A stretch of 64,000 bases of DNA, taken from contig CM074806.1 of NCBI GenBank assembly GCA_037447605.1, positions 3,887,755-3,951,754 on the forward strand, written 5' to 3'. The position numbers and the translations under genes are program-made. Origin of the DNA: Zygnema circumcarinatum (lineage: Eukaryota; Streptophyta; Zygnematophyceae; Zygnematales; Zygnemataceae). Under the pieces are notes generated by a model. That model ran no database searches and was not told the DNA's origin. It was given only the letters and a program-made list of their open reading frames with translations. How positions within the stretch are numbered: position 1 is the first letter of the stretch; the number at the start of each line of letters is the position of its first letter. Below, piece after piece: positions 25,301 through 37,206 of this stretch.

Positions 25301-25549
25301 CTGACCCTCCTCCCCGCCCTCCTGTCCCACCTTGTTTCTCCTCCTCCATTTCCCATATTACGTAACAGCCGGTGTCAGCGCATCCTTGCGGTACACCCCC
25401 CGACAGGCTCCCTTCTTCCTCCCCTTGTTCGCCCGCTGCCTGAACGTCTCAACGGATCTCTATCAATGGCTCCCATTGCCGTCCCAGCATACCATCTGCT
25501 TTGTGCTCCTTCCCTGAAAAGTAGTGTTCCATCTTCGAAACAAATGTAG
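22338..25549 (+). CDS. MED27: Mediator complex subunit 27, seven exons, 458 aa
   Basis: Subunit of the Mediator tail/upper module that bridges transcription factors and RNA polymerase II in the nucleus. Exons: 22338-22343 (ATG GCG only), 22919-23144, 23297-23492, 23674-24337, 24849-24908, 25069-25112, 25369-25549; total 1377 nt. Blocks collinear with Arabidopsis MED27 are AQLDEMSRLLADARTAGELV, APLVCSDAVLLPYSWRRHMM followed by TQAAASAAERV, VLPGVLRAVVSLLPAGSARA then DAVAVFAIDE, AYHVLHKGGETTALELLV, and IWLSSHRTLFNEPCSRCQRI then LAVHPPTGSLLPPLVRPLPE. The C-terminal Cys pair (PCSRC) and a later CAP are remnants of the family's metal-knuckle region. Exon 4 carries a long Gly/Glu/Ser-rich insertion (roughly residues 215-275) that looks disordered and lineage-specific. 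The six-base first exon is inferred from frame and splice signals. Confidence 0.88.
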
Positions 25550-26151
25550 TGAAGTCTGCCGAATTAAGCAGGTCCGGAAACATACTTTAGAAAACAGCAG
25601 TCTTTAGAGAGACGTCGACTTTTTAGAGTGTTCAATCTTTGGTTACCCTTATTGGTCAAACGAGTTTTTCGTACTGTCAATGTCAGAATTGACGACTGAC
25701 TACCACAGTACTAGCTTGTGCGGAGAGTTCAATTTGCTCGTATAATAAAATGGACGTCGTGTTGACGAATCACAAATGCGCACCGTACAGTTTTTTTTCT
25801 TTCCCTCTGGCGCATACGCATGCGCATGCCCGCTCCCATAGCTATGCACACCAGTCCCTCCCTTCCTCCTTTCCACAGCAGAAAAGTGGGAGAGAAAGAG
25901 CGGGGGGAGAGAGAGAGAGAGATAGAGCTACCCAACTCACCTTAATGTTTAAGAGTGGCGAAAGACTGCATAGAGCTAAGTCAAACATTTCAACAGCCCG
26001 TGCCTATCTGCAGTCGCTACTGAAAACAACCCTAAAAAATGACTCCGAGGCAATCTGAAGAGTCAACAGGAAACAAGCCAAGCAAACGGATTGATAAATT
26101 AAGTGAACATCGTATGGCTACAGCTACCCGAGAGCAGACTATCCCGGCTCC
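25550..26151. other. Intergenic region between convergent MED27 and PLAC8-like genes
   Basis: Presumably holds both 3' UTRs. It includes a short GA-rich run near 25888-25923. No gene or RNA signature was seen. Confidence 0.5.
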
Positions 26152-27819
26152 CTACATTTCTGTGACTGGGGGAGCAGTCAGCTGCACATCACCTCCCCCA
26201 CCATAGAAGCCTAAGTTGGAAGGCGGTTGGGGCCGAGCCTTCATCTCACGATGCTCTTGGCAGATGGCGCAGGGATGACAGAGAAAGTGAGTGCAGCAGT
26301 CTCCCATGGGCCGGTCCTGGAAGGTGCGTGGTGCCAAGTAAGACTTCCATCCATTGTAAGCTTCTAGGATAAGGATGATCCTCACGATTCGACATGACAT
26401 GCATAAGGATTCATCTTGAGGTGGGGGGGCAGGCTGTGAGCAAGAACAGTTTCATCAAAAGAAACCCGAAGACATCTAAAGTCGAACAAAGCAGCATGTG
26501 GCACTATTCCCAGAAAACTGATTGCAACCTCATAGCAGCGAAGACAAGCCAAGGAAGCTCAACTCTCAGAGGTAGACACTTACTGGTAGATGGTATTTCG
26601 ACCGCAGTTCCGTTCGATATAGACAGGCATAACAAGAGACGAGCGTCACCCAAAACGCCATGGGCCCAACGACCGCTGAGGTTGCGAAGGCTACGCATCC
26701 ACCGAGGACGGCATGTATACAGCATGGTCCAAAGCACGGACGTCCATCCAGAGTCTCCACATTCTACACAATGCAAGTCAAATGAGGTACAAGAGTAAGA
26801 CGCAGAGAGTAAATGAAGTCATCGGAAACGGATCGGATATTCATCATTTATTCACAGACGATGGTCCTCATCTACCAGACTAAAATGTTGCAAACAGAAG
26901 CAATTTCATCTGATTCCTAAGCTGCTGATCTGGTCACCTAGAGTTCTGAAGCTTTTTTGAACAGACAGCACACCAAAAAAACAAAATTGCGACTGGCATT
27001 ATATTAAGAAAAAGTTCTCCATTACCAGACAATCAGTTGTTATCGTAAATTTGATAGACTGCGTAAAGGCCGAGCAGAAAGCAATGGCTTAATGCCATAT
27101 CCCATAGTTCAGAGAATCGGATTTACTGTCGCGAATCAAGGAGAGAGTCCGTCAAAGCTGCCATTCTCAGAATGCAGTCAATACATCTCATACAATGAAG
27201 GCTCACCTGGCCGAAAAGTACACAAGGGCAGAAAAGGCCAAGACAACCTGCAAGAGCCAACATTGCTTGCATTGATGAGTGCATTGATACAACTGCAGTT
27301 GGATCGAAAGCGTTTCTCGTCCTTGATCTAAACCTGCAAGTGGAGATACTGCAGATACACGTTTCTATAAGAATGGACAACGTTTGAGTATGGTGGAAAA
27401 TCGGACTGTTCTGTCGAGTCATGCTCGGACAGAATGAAATCCACACATTCATATAGGCCAGTGATGGAAAGAGTTCAGCTGGTGACGAAACATCAGCTTG
27501 AATGTCATTTGCAAAACTAACGCCGAATATTCCAACCAGAGAGAAGATTGCTCCATTATAGGATGAATAAGAAATGCACAAAAGCCAGTATGACATGATG
27601 TCAAGTCTGCAGCTCAGCTGCATGAATTTGCGCTCTATAAAGGACCACAAGCCTGCCTTTCAATGTAGCTCCCCTTGCTGCATACTGAACACTACATCAC
27701 GAGGTCATCCCTTTGCTGTTGAAGGTAACAAACTCACAACTGCTCTTGTCCTGGAAGCAGTCAAACAGACCCGAACTCCACGCGTCCTCTGCTCCCCCTC
27801 TTGCCGCAGAGGGATCCAT
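26152..27819 (-). CDS. PLAC8/CNR-like cysteine-rich membrane protein, four exons, 155 aa
   Basis: PLAC8-domain proteins are small plasma-membrane proteins of plants linked to organ-size control (CNR/FW2.2) and to cadmium or calcium transport (PCR, MCA). Exons are 27819-27738, 27247-27207, 26763-26584 and 26316-26152. Order of blocks: WSSGLFDCFQDKSS, CCLGLFCPCVLFGQ (the CxxxxxCPC signature), NVETLDGRPCFGPCCIHAVL, a hydrophobic segment AVVGPMAFWVTLVSCYACLY, RSKYHLP, CCTHFLCHPCAICQEHREMK, and the ending TAPPVTEM. Best match by memory is the CNR6 subgroup (CPCVLFGRNVE and CALCQEHREMK). The N-terminus is short: the long leader with a separate CxxC motif seen in angiosperm CNR6 is absent unless an upstream exon was missed. 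The frame stays open for some codons upstream of the chosen ATG, so the start is uncertain. Confidence 0.85.
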
Positions 27820-30203
27820 GCTCTCACTTCCAGAAACTCGTTCCAAGGATCGAAAAGGCGCCAAGAGCTGCAGGGGAGACTGCGCAGAGCGGTTGCAGGA
27901 GGCGCGGGCGAAGGGGAAGCGGCGGCTTGAACGGAAGAAACCACTAGTGAAGTGCGCGCCCAGGCATCAGCATCACATGGAGAGCCACCATCAATGTTCA
28001 CCTTCACAAGGCTTTGCTTGCTGCCCTTGTGCATTCCCAGGATTGCTTCGCCCTTGTTGTGTGCGAGCTAAGGATGGCTTGCCAAGGCCTCTTATGTGCG
28101 AGCCAATCTCTCTCTCTCTTAGGCTTGCTCTGTTTTTGAGAACAGGCTGTGGAATGAACAAAGATGGCACCTCCTCCTTGCTCGATTCTTGAACCTCTTC
28201 TTTAGCTACTGATTGAGTCCAGTGATGGCATCGATGCCATCGTGCGATCAAAGCCGCATGCTTTCTTCAGGTCGAGAGTGCACTCTACAAAGACCAGCTC
28301 TCAACAACCACAAAAACATGAATCCCCAAAATGACGAAATTTTACTTTCTTGCGGTTTGCGGTTCCGAGCCGGGCCTGGGCAGTCAGTCAGTCGGCTGAC
28401 TGGCCCGGATTGGTCAGTTATTAGCTGATCAGTAAGTTGGTCGCCCCCGCAACTGCGACCTCTTGACCATCTGACCATTTGACTTAACTATGACCAGTTG
28501 GCCGACTTGGTTCGACCGAGAGCCGGCGGGCCTCGAACTATCTAGCCGTACGGTCGTTTGTCGTTTGCCGTGGCCATCACGGCACGGCGCCCGCCTGACG
28601 GCGCGACAGAGCGGCGGCCGGCACACCGATAACGGCGTGTACGGAAGCTGGTCTAAATAGTGGAGAATTAGGTCATGCGAAGGCAGGTTTTCTAGAAGCT
28701 TTGGACCAAACATGGAGGAGGCGCAACATGGAGGCATGCATGCGCGCACAATGTTGTTGACTGCGCAATGTTGGTGTTGTGCAAGCCTATTTTTCAACAT
28801 GTCTCGTACACGTGCTGATGCGTATGATGTTACACAATAGAGAAATCACAGTATTGAAAACATCAACAGCATATACGTGAAGGGGTGTAGATTAACATGT
28901 ACCTGTACAAGACTTTTGTGATATTGTAAACTGCCACTGAGTTTGGTTTTTTGTAGCCGCATGGAAAAGACTTAAACGAAGTGCAAACGACATTCGTGAG
29001 GCCTTTTGTATTCCTTTGCGATCAGCTCCTCGTGGTTCCCGACAATCATTTTTTTCATGTACAGTTGATGGCATCGATCGTGAGATCAACCCCACAACAA
29101 TCCCATTCATGAACATACAAGTCAAGTGTCTTGCATGATGAGGCGATCCATTGTTTTTTTTTTTTTTTTTTTGATGAGGCGCATCAGCCGCGCCCTAGAG
29201 CAACAACAGCAAATTGTACGCGTGTATGCATGCATGCATGCCCACCACCACGCCGGCTCGCCCATGGTTGACCCGCGAGGAACGACCTCCCGCCAGGTAA
29301 GGGGAATAGGGGATAGGCTCACGAGAAACGATGACGTTGCCTGACGTCATAACGAAGTCGTCCCGCCAGTCGCGCTGTCGCGCGGCCGTCCGCGCCTGGC
29401 TGTTCTTTATACGACAAAAATCCCCAGCCAGCTGGAATGCCAAAACTGACTCTCTATTGACAGATATACACGTGGCGACATATCACTGGTACACGTTCAC
29501 TTTCGTATAATGTTAGATGTCGGTTAGCGCGATTACAGTTGTCATAGACCGGTGCCGAGACTTTTCTTTCGTACACATTTGTAGAAACTCGTACGGCTCC
29601 CGTCAATGACTCGTGTCGTGACGTGCTGCGACTCCCCGCCGTACCGTACGGCGGCCGGCCGCTGACCGGGACGGAATGATTGCGTACGCCGACCATATGC
29701 GACCGGGTACCGACCGGGACGCGCGGGGGGACCGGGGGAGGGCGGCTGCCCGACCGCAAAACTTTTCGGGGCAAGCGCGCAACTTCACCGGCGACTAGTT
29801 GGGATACCCATCGGACGGTCACTGTTCGCCGATCGAACCTGCGACGGCTCAAGAGTCGTCGATCTGCCGAGGTTGCGACGGGAATAGTCAACAGACGTCA
29901 ATGTCGGAGTCCTCCGCAGGTCCCACACGTGTAAGGGAGCGCGTTGACCGGGTGCACCGACCTAGCGCCCTGCCCAGCATCTCGTCAAGCTGCCCGAAAC
30001 AGTTTTCGCCGGCCTGCCCGCCGACTCCTCGAACAGATACAAAGAGCCGTTTCGTGGCAGCGACCGTTCAGTTGTCCCACTGCCACTCCACCCTTCCCCC
30101 TCCCTCTCCCCTCCCTCCCCCCTCCCCCTCCCCTTCCCCCTCCCCTTCCCCCTCCCTCTCTATCTCCCTCTCCCGCTCTCCCCCCTCCCTCCCCCCCGGC
30201 GCC
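27820..30203. other. Divergent intergenic region between PLAC8-like and multicopper oxidase genes
   Basis: 2.4 kb without a supported gene. It contains a GTCAGTCAGTCGGCTGAC palindromic tract near 28380-28440, a GATGGCATCGATGCCATC palindrome at about 28224, one dispersed-repeat copy (29012-29095), a T22-type homopolymer at about 29152-29173, segments rich in CGTAC words (about 29470-29710), and a CT-rich tract (30085-30195) just before the oxidase start, probably its 5' UTR. Confidence 0.5.
29012..29095. repeat. Dispersed repeat family, copy 1
   Basis: Shares the order CCTTTG..ATCAG.TCCTCGTG.TTCC, ATTTTGTC/CATGTAC, TTGATGGC, ATCGTGAGATCAA with copies at 36366-36450 and 54109-54178. The shared 3' part contains a GATGGC..CATCG inverted motif. 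Type unknown; it could be the 3' end of a short retroelement. Confidence 0.5.
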
Positions 30204-33200
30204 ATGCGTCCCTCCAGCGTCTCCGCGGTGCTGGCGGGATTCCTGCTTGTGAGCTCGGTCCACGGCGCCTTCGTCGAGTACAACTTCACCGGTGAGTGAG
30301 CGCGCCCTCAGCCCCCCTCAGCCCCCCTCAGCCCCTGCTCTCGCACGGCCTGGCCCGCGCCTCTAACGCAAAGCTCGCACGTGCAGTGACTCACGGCTTC
30401 TGGGCCCCCGACTGCGTGACCAAGATGATATACCTCGTCAACGGCGCGTATCCCGGCCCGGCCATCAACATCACAAGCGGGGACACCGTCAGCGTCACGG
30501 TCAACAACCGCCTCTACGCGGAGGGCGTCACAGTAAGCCGCCGCCGCCCCTCCGGGCCCCCGACTTCCAGCCGTTCTCCTCCGGCGCCTCTGCTATTTCG
30601 GGACCCGCAGACGCTGACATGCTCACGTCCGTCCGTTCCATGTGTGCAGATTCATTGGCACGGTATTTTCCAAACGGGAACGCCGTTTTATGACGGAGTG
30701 GGCATGGGCTCGCAATGGTTGGTTCAGAGCCTCTCTCCAAGAAGCCATGGCTTGTTTAATGTGAAAAACGAGGCTGCGTATTAAGAGTTTTAATTAAAAA
30801 CTAAAGATTCTAACTGAGGTTACAATGTCTGTGATGCGCAGCCCCATCCTGCCCGGCGAGAGCTTCACGTACACCTTCACAGTGGAGCAGGTGGGCACCT
30901 TCTGGTGGCACAGCCACTTCTCCCTCCAGAAGGCCAACGGCCTCTACGGCCTCCTCGTGGTTCGCCCTAAACCCACCGACCACCCGGAGCCCGCACTGCT
31001 CGCGTACGACGAGGAGCTCGAGCCCATGCTGCTCAACGATTGGTGCGCGCTCACCTCTGCCTCGTTTCAAATATATATTTCATACTTAAGCGCTTTGGTT
31101 AAAACGAATCTCATTTTAGCACGGAGCGCAAAAGCTTCGGGGGAACGAGTTCAGCCGTCGAGTGCAGCCTTTGGTATACATTTTGGAGGCTCAGGGTTTT
31201 GGTACGTGTTGCGGCTGCGCAGGTGGCACACGAACAACGTGGTGCAGGAGCTGGGGCTGGTGGGGCAGCAGCTGCCTGCGCCGTTCATTTGGGTGGGCGA
31301 CCCCCTGTCGCTGCTAATCAACGGCCACGGAGTGTACAACTGCAGCAACACGGACGGGCTCAACTGCCTCACATGTAACTCCAGCAGCCCGTTCTGCGGC
31401 TATCCCGTTTTCGAGGTGGAGCAGGGGAAAAGGTGAGAAGTCGGCCCGTCAGAGCTCGCCACGTGGCTCGTGGCTCTTCCACATATGCTAAGTTTGCTGC
31501 TAGAGAAGGCGCCATGCAGCTGCAGCCCGTGACCAGTAAGGATCTTTCGCGGCCTTACAGGTACCGCGTGCGCCTAGTCAACGTGGCGGCTCTAACCTAC
31601 ATCAGCTTCGCCCTTGAGGGCCACAACGTCACAGGTGAGTTTGGACAGTCCGTCACCGAGGTAACCCTCAGTCAAACACGTGTCGATCAGACATAGGTGA
31701 GGCGTGTGCTGAATTTAGGCTGAGGACTCGAGGACTGTGCGGCTGAGTGGACGGAATCCGTTGGGTCGGTTTGGCAGTGGTGCAGGCGGACGGCACGTAC
31801 ACACAGGCGGTCTCCTTTGAGAACTTGGACATCAACGCCGGGCAGTCGTACTCGGTCGTGTTCACGGCCGACCGGCCCGTCGACAACTATTGGATCACTA
31901 CGCACGTGCGCCACCGAGCAGCAGGTCCGTCCACTCTCCGCGCCATGATGCTTCGAGGCACATAATTGGCTGGTTTCGTAATTTTTTTTAAACAATTGTG
32001 GTCTGCTGAGCTGTTGAATCTGTGGAGTTCTGAAACAGAGGTTAATGGATTTTCAACTGCCAAAAGTACGTTTGTTGTCTTTCGAAAATGTCGGCCTCTT
32101 GGCATGCGGCGAGCGGTTGCCTGCATTATGTCCAGTGGCGGATCCAGGATTTTTTGCTGAGGGGGGACTAAGCCCTCTTTCAGCATAATTTACAGAAGAT
32201 AAAAGAAAATAAAAGTAGAATGCTCAATACCTGCGTGGGGGCTAAGCCCCCCCAACGTGTATATGTAGGTCCGCCACTGATGCTGTCTCAATGTTTAGTT
32301 GCTGCAAACTATTTTTTATGTTTATGTTTATGTTTTTTTTCAAAGTCGAGAATTTGCCTCCCCCCGCGTGCACACATCTCTCACATGCATGGGAGCACGA
32401 AAAGGAAAGAGCTGAGCATAGCACGGCGCATTGGCCATGAATGACGGGTCGCCCGCTTTGCGAGTTGTGCAGGACCAACCGGAGCCGCCATTCTGCGCTA
32501 CAAAGGAGCCCCCGCGGCCTACCCCGCGCGGGACATTCCCAGCACTTTCCCCGCATGGAACGACACTGCGTACAGCATCGCCCAACAGCGCAAGATCCTC
32601 ACGCGAACTGGCTACACGGAAACGGTGCCAAGCGCAGATCGCGAGATCATTCTTGTTGGTATGTAGAACTTACATCGATACGTCTGGCTTCTTTTTTATC
32701 GTTAAGCTTAAGATGTTTATGCTTGACTTCTGTCAACATTTCTTTCTTTTCGTTGCTTTCCACAAGGGTTCGTTCAGTTATTGGGCAGGAAATGTCTCTG
32801 AATTCCCACTTCCCTGCAGTGTTGATTGGGTGCAGCGGACGTGTACGCCACTCTGTTGTCTGTTCTAAAAAATGTAGCTCCTTCACTGGTCTCTTTTTAC
32901 CTGTCTCTGCCAGTATTGAAAGCACTCCAGAACGTCTGACCTTTGTTTCTTCTTCTGTTTCGTTTCTTCTCCGCTTTGTTGCGCTTTTCCTCTCCTTCGC
33001 CTTCGGCTTTCGCTTTCAAAATCAGGAACCCAAAATCGCGTCAATGGCTATCTCGTAAGAGCCCTCACCAGCCCTAACCCTAAATTTTGCATGCGCGCCT
33101 GCCACGGCGGATGCACGCCCCCTCTCTCCACATTCTCCTGTTTTGTGATTGTTACTTGGCCTTAATTCCAATTTCAGTAAATATTACCAGAGGAGGAAGC

Positions 33201-35187
33201 AGTCAGGATCTGGTGGCTGAGACACCTGCCTGGTTGCGCGGCTGCTTGTGTGCCAGAGATGGGCGGTGAACAACCAATCCTACGTTCCCCCAGGAACGCC
33301 GCCGCTGCTTGAACAATATTACGGCTTGAATCCCATCGTGGATACGGGCGCGTACGACCGCCCGCAGGTGACATGGAACTACACGAATCCCCTGCTTGCT
33401 GAGGGAATCTCCACCAGCGCAAACTTCAAGAGCATCACTTATAACATTCCGGTGAGCTCTCAGCCCGTCCTCCTGCAGGCAGGCAAGCAGGCAGGCAGGC
33501 GGGCCTTCCGAACAGTCCAGAGTTGGCTCGCTTAACCGAGCTGGGTCTGTACGGAATGGCTCTGGGTTTGTACGACTTAGCTCTTGGTTTGTACGACTTA
33601 GCTATGGGTCTGTACGAAATGCGTCTGCGTTTGTACGGTTTAGTTAAGTCTGTACGAAATGATACTTGGCTTGTACGGCTTAGCTCTTGGTTTGTACGAA
33701 ATGACTCTGATTTGTGTACGAAGCTACTCTTGGTTTGTAGTTACCGACCTCGAGTCTGTACGAAATGACTCGAGCTATACATTTTCCCGGCTAGAGAATG
33801 TTGGTCAATACTTGTTATGGCTAATGACTAGCCGTCTGGTTAACCACTTTCCTTGTCTTTGGTCACGACGTCTTGCAGCTGAACACGGTGGTTCAAGTCG
33901 TGTTCCAGAACACGTTGGCGCTGAACAACGTCAGGTGAGCCCTGAACTGAGCCTCGGCCTCGGCCTGGCTTTTGACTTTTTCCGCCTCATAGGGCTTGCC
34001 TTTGCGCAGTACTGGTCAAATGAAGCACTCAACTTCAAGCTTCAACTATAAGCTTCAGCTTCAAAGATTTTAAGCATTTTAAGCAATTTTACCTCCAGCA
34101 GGCTGCAGCTTTGCAGACGGAGTTATCCATAGGGTCCCAACTTAATACTCTCGCTCTCCGAAACTAATGCTTGAATGATTCACTTGATGGTGATTAACCC
34201 GTGATATTGCTTTTGGATGAACTGCAGTGAGCAGCACCCTTGGCATCTTCACGGTCACGATTTCTGGGTGCTCGGATGGGGCAATGGAGTGTATAATCCA
34301 GTGACAGATCCCGCATCTTTCAACCTTGTCAATCCCATCAAACGGAATACCGCCACTCTTTACCCGAAAGGCTGGCTTGTTATCCGCTATGTTGCTGACA
34401 ACCCCGGTAAGTGTAGCGCTTAAATGACATGACAGAATGACGAACAGCCCATCACTACTTAGTGAATTGTCCAAAGAAATTGTTCAATCTTTATCAGCTA
34501 CGTCTCTGGCTTTTGGTTAATTCATGCTAATGGAACTTGGTACCGCTGGCCTGTATCTAAATGTACTAGAGGATAAGCCGCCGTAAATGAACTTTTGCAT
34601 AGTGCGAGAGTATTGACGGCGTGTTGGGTGGGGGTGTTATTCCTCTGTTCCTTGTGTTCGCAGGCATTTGGCCATTCCACTGTGTAAGTCCGCATCGCCT
34701 GCTCGCTTTCTTCTGAATCTCCTGAATCTTGAAACACTCTCGAAGTTGCAATTCTCAGACTTGAAAGCCAGTTCCATGCCTGCGTTCTGTGGTAGGGGTC
34801 TCGCTCAGTCTCCCTTCCTTCACACATGTATACTTCCATCTCCTGCCCTCCATTTCCTCCTTTGCTGCATGTCCAAGCCATTCATTGGTCTTCCATTCAG
34901 CTACTGTTGTTAACAGCTTTACTTCCTCTCCTACCTGTGTGCAGCATATTGTCTACCATTTGGTGTTGGGCATGCAAGTCAGTTTCGCCGAAGGCCTGGA
35001 TCAGCTGCCGCCTCTTCCAGCAAACTTCCCAACCTGTGGCAGCATCACTTCTGATATCATCAAGGCCGGCTTCCCTTCTTCCCCTCCCCCTCGCCCTCCC
35101 CCTTCCCCTCGACGTGGGGGCAAGCACCCCCCTGGAGTGGGACACCATCCTCCCGGCAAAGGGGGACATAAGAAGTTCGGGGGTTAG
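30204..35187 (+). CDS. Secreted multicopper oxidase (laccase / ascorbate-oxidase-like), 14 exons, 614 aa
   Basis: Blue-copper oxidase that would oxidise phenolics or ascorbate in the wall or apoplast with reduction of O2 to water; substrate cannot be told. Exons: 30204-30291, 30387-30532, 30650-30697, 30819-31042, 31223-31432, 31561-31634, 31778-31924, 32473-32658, 33026-33054, 33257-33451, 33879-33934, 34228-34406, 34664-34683, 34945-35187; total 1845 nt. Signal peptide [20 protein letters not shown]. Copper motifs in order: [25 protein letters not shown], and [17 protein letters not shown], giving all four His clusters, the type 1 Cys and an axial Met. NxS/T sites fit secretion. The C-terminus has an unusual tail after the last cupredoxin domain: [11 protein letters not shown], then His/Gly/Lys-rich to GHKKFGG. 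Intron 7 carries a MITE and intron 10 a minisatellite. The join at 30697/30819 (donor GTGGGC) is the least certain. Confidence 0.9.
32133..32279. mobile_element. Short inverted-repeat element (MITE), copy 1, in an oxidase intron
   Basis: 147 bp bounded by CAGTGGCGGA at the left and its reverse complement TCCGCCACTG at the right, with inner GGGG..CTAAGCCC on both arms. Flanks ATTATGTC and ATGCTGTC agree at 6 of 8 bases, suggesting an aged 8-bp target duplication. Same termini as the element at 43259-43424. It lacks coding capacity. Confidence 0.75.
33541..33775 (+). repeat. 21-bp minisatellite in an oxidase intron
   Basis: TGTACG cores begin at 33548, 33569, 33590, 33611, 33632, 33651, 33672, 33693 and 33715, with degraded units at about 33736 and 33757. 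Spacing is 21 bp with small slips. The unit resembles CTTGGTTTGTACGACTTAGCT. It lies wholly in the intron between exons 10 and 11. Confidence 0.85.
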
Positions 35188-37206
35188 GTTTGAAGGCGTT
35201 TGGGTTATTGCTTGGGGAGGTTTCATTTTTGTCCATTTTTTATTCAACGTGCGGTATGTTGACCGTGCATTCGTGCAAACAGCCTGGTCAAAGCATGCAT
35301 GCAATGACACCAAGTGTTCTTCGCAGACACCGTTTTCTCCTTTCATAAACGAAGCGTATGTCTTCAATGTTCGTGCGTCTTTTGTTCTGGATGTGACTAA
35401 CTCCACGATGCCATGGATTGGAATCTATGTTGTGTGTTGATCTCGTCATGCTTTAAGGTCTGAGCACTTTAGGCAATCTCGCACCGGGGAAGGTCTATCT
35501 TATAAAGAGACCCTATGAAGCGAAATGTACATCCCGCTGCATTTCAATGAAAATCAGACGCATGGACAGTACAGATTCTGTTGTAACTCCATCCATGGAT
35601 TTACCACCAGCCGTGTCTCCTCCTCCTGAATCTCCAGTCTCAGACATTTCAGACATAAGACAAGCTCAACAGATTGAGAAAAGCCCCGCCGGCCCAAAAC
35701 TCTTGTTTTCAATGAATGAGTACAAGGTATGTAAAGCAGTGCCACACTACTTGTCCCTCCTTGCACTAACCCACACATATCCCATAAGCACCTGCCCTGG
35801 CTACAGCCAAACGTCTCAGCAAGCTCTCTGAAAGCGGCTAGATCGATTAAGGGTTCAAGCCGTCAGAAGGCTGACTCCTTTGCGTGAGGATGCGGCGCCA
35901 CACTTCCTGTACATCTATACTGTCCGTACACTTCATACACCAGGTAAAAGTGGTACGGTACAGTACAGCACGGTACAGTACGGTATACTCGGACGTCCGT
36001 ACACATGCGCCTCTAACACATGCAAGGCGCATCTAACCTCCCTAGAGAGTCTATGTCCCAAAACGTTGTACAGTCTCTAGTGCTGTACAACAGATTCTAA
36101 TTTCAAATTTGTAATCCGACAGGTAAACTCGACCCCCCTTAATAGACAAGTTTGCTTCGTCATTATCTACACACACGCATATATAGATCAAAAGAACAAG
36201 ATGCATGCATGCACGTATGCATATATATATAGATGCATACACCATGACAATGTGATTGCTTTTATCTTGGAGAATGATAACCCACCCCTCCCCCCATTTT
36301 GGATACCCCCCCCCCCCTTTTAATTGAGTTATTGAGTTGTTGGAGTTTTAGAGTTTTCCCCAGTTCCTTTGGATCAGTTCCTCGTGATTCCTCATGCTAA
36401 TTTTGTCCATCTACATTTGATGGCCTCGCCATCGTGAGACCAATGCCACTTCCACTTTTCGCAATGTGATTGCAGTGAATGATTGATTCGCGATGAATTC
36501 GGTAAACGACAAGAACGAATTCCACCATAACCTGTAATGGCTAAGCGGGCCCTCACAGAGCCCAGAAAACATGGCATCTCTGTGATGTTTAAGGCATTGT
36601 TGTTTGAGGGCAAACTGGTTCCCAAATCACCAATCGAATAATTCAGTTCATACGTTGAGGCGGAAGCCCTAGAAACTATGGAAACTCGAAGAACCCTAAA
36701 CGGACATCAGATATCACAAGGACACTTTCAATCACCACGATCCAAAGATCAAAATACAGAAGAAACCGAGTCTTGCTTCACATGCGAAGCAGGTTGAACT
36801 TTGAATGTCAAAACTTCACGTGATTAAGCTTTCAAGAGTTATACAAACCGTACAGAAAATTTCTCTGTCCTTCGACCCGAGAGTTGTACTGGGCCCTTTC
36901 ATTTTTCTGGTACATATGATGCTTACACGCCATAACAGAGTTACGAAAACTGGATGCCTTTGTGGGCAAAATGGAACGTGTCCTAACGGGACAGCAACTG
37001 TACACACACGTGCAGGATGAGCTGCAGGGTTGAAATAGGTTCGGAGGTCAGCCTTTGGCCGCCTCTGTTTCAAAGCTGAAATCTTTCGACATGTTTGCTG
37101 CTATGTTCAGGCGGCTAATGGACAGAGCTTCTTGAAATGCAGGAAGCTTTAGTGCAAGCCATTTCCGGTACTTACAAAGGATCCAGTCCACTGCAGTTCG
37201 CGCAGT
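35188..37206. other. Intergenic region between convergent oxidase and UXS genes
   Basis: 2 kb with no supported gene. An open stretch at 35547-35725 encodes a Pro/Ser-rich peptide ending LLFSMNEYK before a GTATGT donor-like site, but nothing joins to it. GGTACAGTACGGTA-type repeats occur at about 35953-35990, one dispersed-repeat copy at 36366-36450, and a C12-type run near 36307. Confidence 0.45.
36366..36450. repeat. Dispersed repeat family, copy 2
   Basis: Reads CCTTTGGATCAGTTCCTCG, then ATTTTGTCCATCTACA, TTTGATGGCCTCGCCATCG and TGAGACCAATGCCAC. It is parallel to the copies at 29012-29095 and 54109-54178. Confidence 0.55.

Noticed and set aside
29985-30300. Long open frames on both strands over the CT-rich tract before the oxidase
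   Set aside because: They encode Pro/Ser or Gly/Arg low-complexity peptides created by the polypyrimidine tract; the real exon starts at 30204.
35547-35725. Pro/Ser-rich open frame ending LLFSMNEYK before a donor-like GTATGT
   Set aside because: No upstream or downstream exon joins it and no family is recognised; kept only as a note in the intergenic entry.
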